From positions 307,191,236-307,255,235 of the forward strand of contig OY282560.1 of NCBI GenBank assembly GCA_958295665.1: DNA of 64,000 nt. Direction: 5' to 3'. The translations under genes and the position numbers were made by a program. This stretch comes from Tipula vernalis (lineage: Eukaryota > Arthropoda > Insecta > Diptera > Tipulidae). The notes under the pieces are model-generated. The model made no database searches, was not told where the DNA came from, and saw only the letters and a list, made by a program, of their open reading frames with translations. Every line of letters starts with the position of its first letter. Positions within the stretch are counted from its first letter, which is position 1. Positions 59,886 through 64,000 of the stretch are shown in pieces.

Positions 59886-60386
59886 ATGAACTTAATGGAA
59901 AGTCGGATGGACAAACTATTCGAACAAATCGAAAAGTTAACCGACGCCGTTCAGGGAGCTCCGATCCAACCAAACATAGAGCCAGTATCTTTAGCAGATT
60001 CAGAGTCAAGCTCGTCGAACAAACGCGGACACGAATCTGGCAAAGAAGAACCAGCGGAGTCAGAGAACAACGATTTAAGTTGTCCTGATACTGTATACAT
60101 CCAGAGGAAATCAAAAAAAGCTAGAAAAATAAAGCAAGTGTCACCAGAATTGCTCACATCAATGGACGAATCGTTCACTTGCTACTACAGATGTGTCAAG
60201 TGTAAAGAGAGCCACGAGCCTGATAAATGCGGAAACTCCGTGGAATTAAAAAAGCCGGCCGAATGTGTGAACTGTGGAGAGCAACATCCCGCCAACTACA
60301 ACAAATATCAGGTGAGACAAAGATTTATTTCCAAAATTAACCCGTGTAATCCAGGTCCGGCCCGAATCCCATCAGGACTCGGGTAG
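59886..60386 (+). CDS. Jockey-type ORF1 (gag) fragment with zinc knuckles
   Basis: An acidic/Ser-rich N terminus (SLADSESSSSNKRGHE) leads to CYYRCVKCKESHEPDKCG and CVNCGEQHPANYNKY, zinc knuckles of the Jockey-clade gag. The protein is much shorter than usual because most of the gag core upstream of the knuckles is deleted (direct step from SMDESFTC to YYRCVKC). The end (RQRFISKINPCNPGPARIPS) looks frame-changed. Confidence 0.7.
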   Translation: MNLMESRMDKLFEQIEKLTDAVQGAPIQPNIEPVSLADSESSSSNKRGHESGKEEPAESENNDLSCPDTVYIQRKSKKARKIKQVSPELLTSMDESFTCYYRCVKCKESHEPDKCGNSVELKKPAECVNCGEQHPANYNKYQVRQRFISKINPCNPGPARIPSGLG

Positions 60387-60542
60387 CGGAGAGAAGGTAT
60401 CTCATATGCCAGTATAACTGGCAGTAATTCATTAAATTCCCAACCATAGTGTCGATCGCCTCTTAGAGGAGTGTGAGGAACTATTCAGAACCAACCTTTT
60501 CGACCTTAAGGTCAAGTGCGAGTAATTCTTCACAAAATATGA

Positions 60543-61610
60543 TTGCATCCCCATATCCAACATAGTTCAAAAACGCTTTGCCTACATGAGATTCGTAGTC
60601 GCCCTACCCAACAACCCATGATTGAACAACTGATCTGCATTACTCTGAACGCTAACAGTCTAGTCTCACTAGACCGACGTAAAGAGCTGGAGGAAATGTT
60701 GTCTCGTTACAAACCCAATCTAGTCCTTCTGTGCGAAACCTACCTAAACCAGCGACACAGATTCTTTGTCCCGGGGTACACCATCTTTAGGTGTGACAGG
60801 ACAAAAGATAATACCAGAGGCACTGCCATTCTGATACAGAATGGTATCCCTCATTTTCTAGCCGAGGCTACCTTACTAAACGTAGGGACCCCAAATCGAT
60901 GTATTGCGTGTTGTTCGACCTACGTTAGGAAGATCAATATACCAAATATAGTACCTCTCCTAAACTCTGGAGACCAAACCATACTGGCTGGAGATTTCAA
61001 CTCCCAACACGAAGCCTGGAACTGCCCAAACAACAACCAGAATGGTCTAGCACTCTTTAAGCTATGCTTAAATTCTAATCTACAATTAAACGCCCCGAGC
61101 GACCCAACCTTTCCTAGGGGAAATTCAATACTCGACTTGATATTATCCAAGAATATCACTTTGCCAAACAATCCCCAAACTTTACATGAGTTTTGTTCCG
61201 ACCACTTTCCGGTGTTTTTTACAGTCCCGTTCAAAACTCAATTCCAATCAAAAAAGAACTACCGGAATTTCGCCCAAGCCGATTGGACCAAATTCAAAGT
61301 CCATATTCATCAAAACCTCCAAGATGAGCACCCGGTCCCTGTCACCATTGCTGAAATTGAGGAAAGGGCTTCCACTCTTACCAAAACAATCCAGCTTGCC
61401 ATTGAGAAAACTATTCCACTTACCCAAAGTAAGGATAACGCAAAACTACCACACCAGCTCCAATCCCTAATTAAACAACGAAGCCGCATGAACCGTCTCC
61501 ATTATAAATATCCAGGTTTCGTCTCAAAAACTGAAATCAATCTCCTTTCGAAGCTGATTTCTGTTGGCTCAGAGAACTGAAAAATGCAAGCTTCAAAAGA
61601 AGATTGAAAG
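60543..61610 (+). CDS. Jockey-type ORF2 endonuclease and linker
   Basis: A 345-codon open frame. ICITLNANSLVSLDRRKELE starts the endonuclease, followed by LLCETYLNQRHRF, TRGTAILIQNGI, ILAGDFNSQHEAWNC (Asp/Asn of the catalytic core), DLILSKNI and FCSDHFPVFF (SDH motif). The catalytic residues visible are intact, although the usual Glu context is LCET. The frame shifts near 61580. Confidence 0.8.
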
Positions 61611-62760
61611 AAGTGCCCGATAATTCCCCCGAAATTTTTAAGGAAATTAGGAAGCTCAATGGCAAGAAATACAATTCAATCACACAGATTATGCAAGATC
61701 CCCAATCCTACGAGTATTATATAGATCCTAAACAAATTTCTGAACAAATCGCATCCCACTACGAAAAAGTGCATACTCAGAACGAGGCATTCAAAGACCC
61801 CCAATTCGAGTTGTTAGTCAATAACAACATTGCACATTTTCTTAACTCCCAACCGTACGATCCAATCAGTACGACGGTCGATAAAGGCGATATTTTAAAC
61901 ATTATTCGTCACCTCCCCGAGAAAGCAGTCACTCACTTGACCGATACCCTAAACGGAATAATAAACACTGGTTACTTTCCAGACTGCCGGAAGATCGGCA
62001 AAGTCATACCTATTCCTAAACGGTTTTAGCAAAATAACAGAAATAGTCATTCTCAATAGATTACTTCCACTGCTCCAACCCTACACTCCTGATGAACAAT
62101 TCGGATTCCGTGCTGGACACTCTTCAACGCAAGCTATATTAAGGCTCAAAAATTGCATCAAAAACTCTAAACGGTTCGGCCGATCGACCATCGCCGCCTT
62201 TATTGACATAGAAAAAGCCTTCGACACCGTCTGGCACGAAAGGTTAATCTACAAAATGATAAAATGCAACTTCCTCCACTACCTAATCAAACTAACCTAT
62301 TCCTACCTTAGAAACCGGAAATTCTATGTCTCGCTGAACAACCACGGTTCCAGTATCAAATCAGTAGCTGCGAGGGTTGCTCAGGGATCCATACTTGGCC
62401 CAAACCTCTTCTCCTTCTACTATCACGATATTCCGAGGCCAGACAACAAGGAAACAAAAATTCAAATATACGCCGACGATACGGCTATATTCACTTCCTC
62501 GACCAGCGCTCGCAAGTCGAGCGAAAGGATCGCCAAATACCTTGAAAGGTACTCGGAATATGCAAGGAAGTGGAAGATTAAAATCAATTCCTGCAAAAAC
62601 CGAAATCATCCACTTACATCATAACAAAAACTCCAAAATGTACAAAGCCAATTCCATTTCATTCGAGGGTAACGTCCTTGAATTCAAACCTCGAAACTCT
62701 CCACAACTTTGGCCGGCGCATCCAGGCAAAGTTCGTGGAGAGGACAAAGCACTCTGAGGC
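61604..62760 (+). pseudogene. Jockey-type reverse transcriptase, internally deleted
   Basis: 61604-62029 is the linker and start of the reverse transcriptase; DILNIIRHLPEKAVTHLTD skips the usual KSPGxDxI segment, a deletion near 61915. Near 62025 a second short deletion and frame change lead to FSKITEIVILNRLLPL, EQFGFRAGHSSTQAI, FIDIEKAFDTVW (motif A intact), VAQGSILGPNLFSFY and IYADDTAIFTS (motif C, about 62470). Past 62610 the frame changes again and the thumb is shortened (RIQAKFVERTKHSEAEFLRK, about 62716). There is no RNase H domain, as in many Jockey elements. Confidence 0.8.
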
Positions 62761-63070
62761 AGAATTCCTCCGGAAAATCCTTCATTCATGGGACCTGGAA
62801 CTCGCGGGGATCTAATCTCACCTGACACCTTGGTAATTTTAAGCTTGTACATATGTAGTATAGTTAATCTAAGAGAATAAAAAAAAAAAAAAAATCGTAG
62901 GTTAAGACTAAAGAAAATAAATAACAATAGCATAGACTCATAGATGATAAAACTTAGGTTAAGAATCTTAGTTAAGAAATAGGTACATGTTAATATTGGT
63001 CACTGTAAAAATTTTTTGAATAAAATAAAATATTGTATTTTTGTAGTTTGGTCGTAGCTACCTGATAAGT

Positions 63071-63228
63071 AAACCAATTTTTCAGTATGAAACCAAACTA
63101 TCAACATAGGAACTCAAGGACGGTTCTCATTTTTGAAGAGTAATAAATTGATTTAACTCTTGAGGTAAAGTACGGGGGAGGGGGGAATAATGTTTCTCTT
63201 TTTCTCAGTAGAAATATTATGAGTGATT
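63071..63228 (-). repeat. Right arm of the long terminal inverted repeat
   Basis: Reverse complement of 59454-59606, outer end ATATTATGAGTGATT at 63214-63228. No obvious target duplication outside either arm. Confidence 0.8.
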
Positions 63229-64000
63229 TGCGACGGGTGTGTCTTGATCACAAAACTTGAATTAGTATATCTGTATAGCGGTATATCTCATATGGATCAA
63301 AAATGTTAATAAAATTAATCTATACGTACGAATTATTCTAGCGTACACAACACTAATGATACAGCAATCCTGATCAGTTTATGAAACACTTCAAGTTCCT
63401 GTAAGAATTTTGAACATAAACATCTGGACAATTTGAATGATCTTTTTAGATTCTATTATTATTCCATTACGTTATAGATTTAGAATATTATATTTTATGT
63501 ATATTTAAGTTTATGGTTTACGTTACAAAAACGGAAATGTAAATACAAAACTGCTTACTAACTACATATTTATATATCTTCTTGACTTTATCTGTATATC
63601 TGCTAGAGGGATCATGGTTAAACAAACGATACATGGAAATCTCCATGAATTATGGTCACCACCACTTGAGTAGCAGCAAATTAAATATTATTTTTATACA
63701 ATATTTATGTTCCACTCACCAACTCACCTAATCATCTACTTCACTTCCCTTATTTAATTTTTTTTTTTTTGCATACGAGTGCTACACCAATTTTCTGTAC
63801 AATCATCGAGACTCGTTCGTCCGTTAAATAATTTTTTCCATTTTTTGTTGTTATTATTTCTTTTAATCGATTTGTTATTAAAACTATTTCACTACATATA
63901 GTGTATATTAGTATACGAGCGTTTAAGCTAACTATGAGAGAAAAAATGAACGACCTTAATCAGATCCAGGGGTTTGCTTTGATTTATAATAAATGAATAA
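63229..64000. other. Noncoding AT-rich end of the window
   Basis: No gene or repeat recognised; T-run near 63758-63770. Confidence 0.55.

Larger units (their letters stand above)
59607..63070 (+). mobile_element. Jockey-like non-LTR retrotransposon between long inverted repeats
   Basis: 5' UTR-like sequence (59607-59885), ORF1 (59886-60386), ORF2 (60543-62760) and a 3' UTR with an A-run at 62880-62894 and a second AATAAAATAAAAT near 63018. The LINE lies wholly between the arms at 59454-59606 and 63071-63228. Confidence 0.8.

Noticed and set aside
1..64000. tRNA, rRNA or CRISPR features
   Set aside because: None seen; repeats here are minisatellites or transposon ends, without CRISPR spacing.

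Overview
This window is AT-rich eukaryotic nuclear DNA, most likely from an insect or another arthropod. The grounds are short GT-AG introns, a dense mix of mariner, copia, R1-type and Jockey/CR1-type relics, (CATA)n microsatellites and a CCTAA-type repeat. I see no bacterial operons, CRISPR arrays, tRNA or rRNA genes. No ordinary single-copy host gene is convincing; nearly all recognisable coding sequence belongs to mobile or multicopy families, mostly decayed. Family assignments rest on motif recognition, not on a search.

Layout. 1-995 is a degenerate TTGAGT-type minisatellite, one of six copies of a mosaic repeat family (1-995, 2262-2935, 13671-13852, 31461-32235, 53041-54560, 57540-59302). 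5600-10680 holds the most intriguing gene: an intron-containing, frameshifted multi-domain gene with Cys/His-rich N-terminal segments, a long conserved middle and a C-terminal FEN/PIN-like nuclease domain, from a multicopy invertebrate family without an assigned function. 11465-14460 (minus) has two copies of a CR1/Jockey-like LINE. 17125-17710 (minus) is a mariner relic. 19210-22616 has a minus-strand LINE 3' end and then a plus-strand Jockey-type LINE with RNase H and a CCTAA tail. 26194-30644 is a fairly complete R1-clade LINE, followed by another R1 ORF1 fragment. 32265-34165 has a second mariner-superfamily relic (minus) and a copia relic (plus). 34440-37374 is a CR1-like LINE.

40710-42317 is a TA-flanked DNA transposon with 27-bp perfect terminal inverted repeats. 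It carries a RING-H2 finger directly upstream of, and apparently once fused to, a Tc1/mariner-superfamily transposase. It sits inside one of two copies of a longer repeat (40328-42640 and 43811-44530). The centre of the window (44.5-49.5 kb) is mostly noncoding, with a 182-bp-period tandem repeat and several inverted repeats. 49985-51046 and 55400-55720 (minus) are RNase H fragments of LINEs. 57636-57988 is a near-perfect fold-back palindrome. 59454-63228 is a pair of about 155-bp inverted repeats enclosing a Jockey-like LINE.

The genes do not form a pathway. The window records layered insertion, deletion and internal tandem expansion. The two best candidates for something undescribed are the RING-transposase element and the zinc-binding/FEN-like nuclease gene; the mosaic minisatellite family is third.
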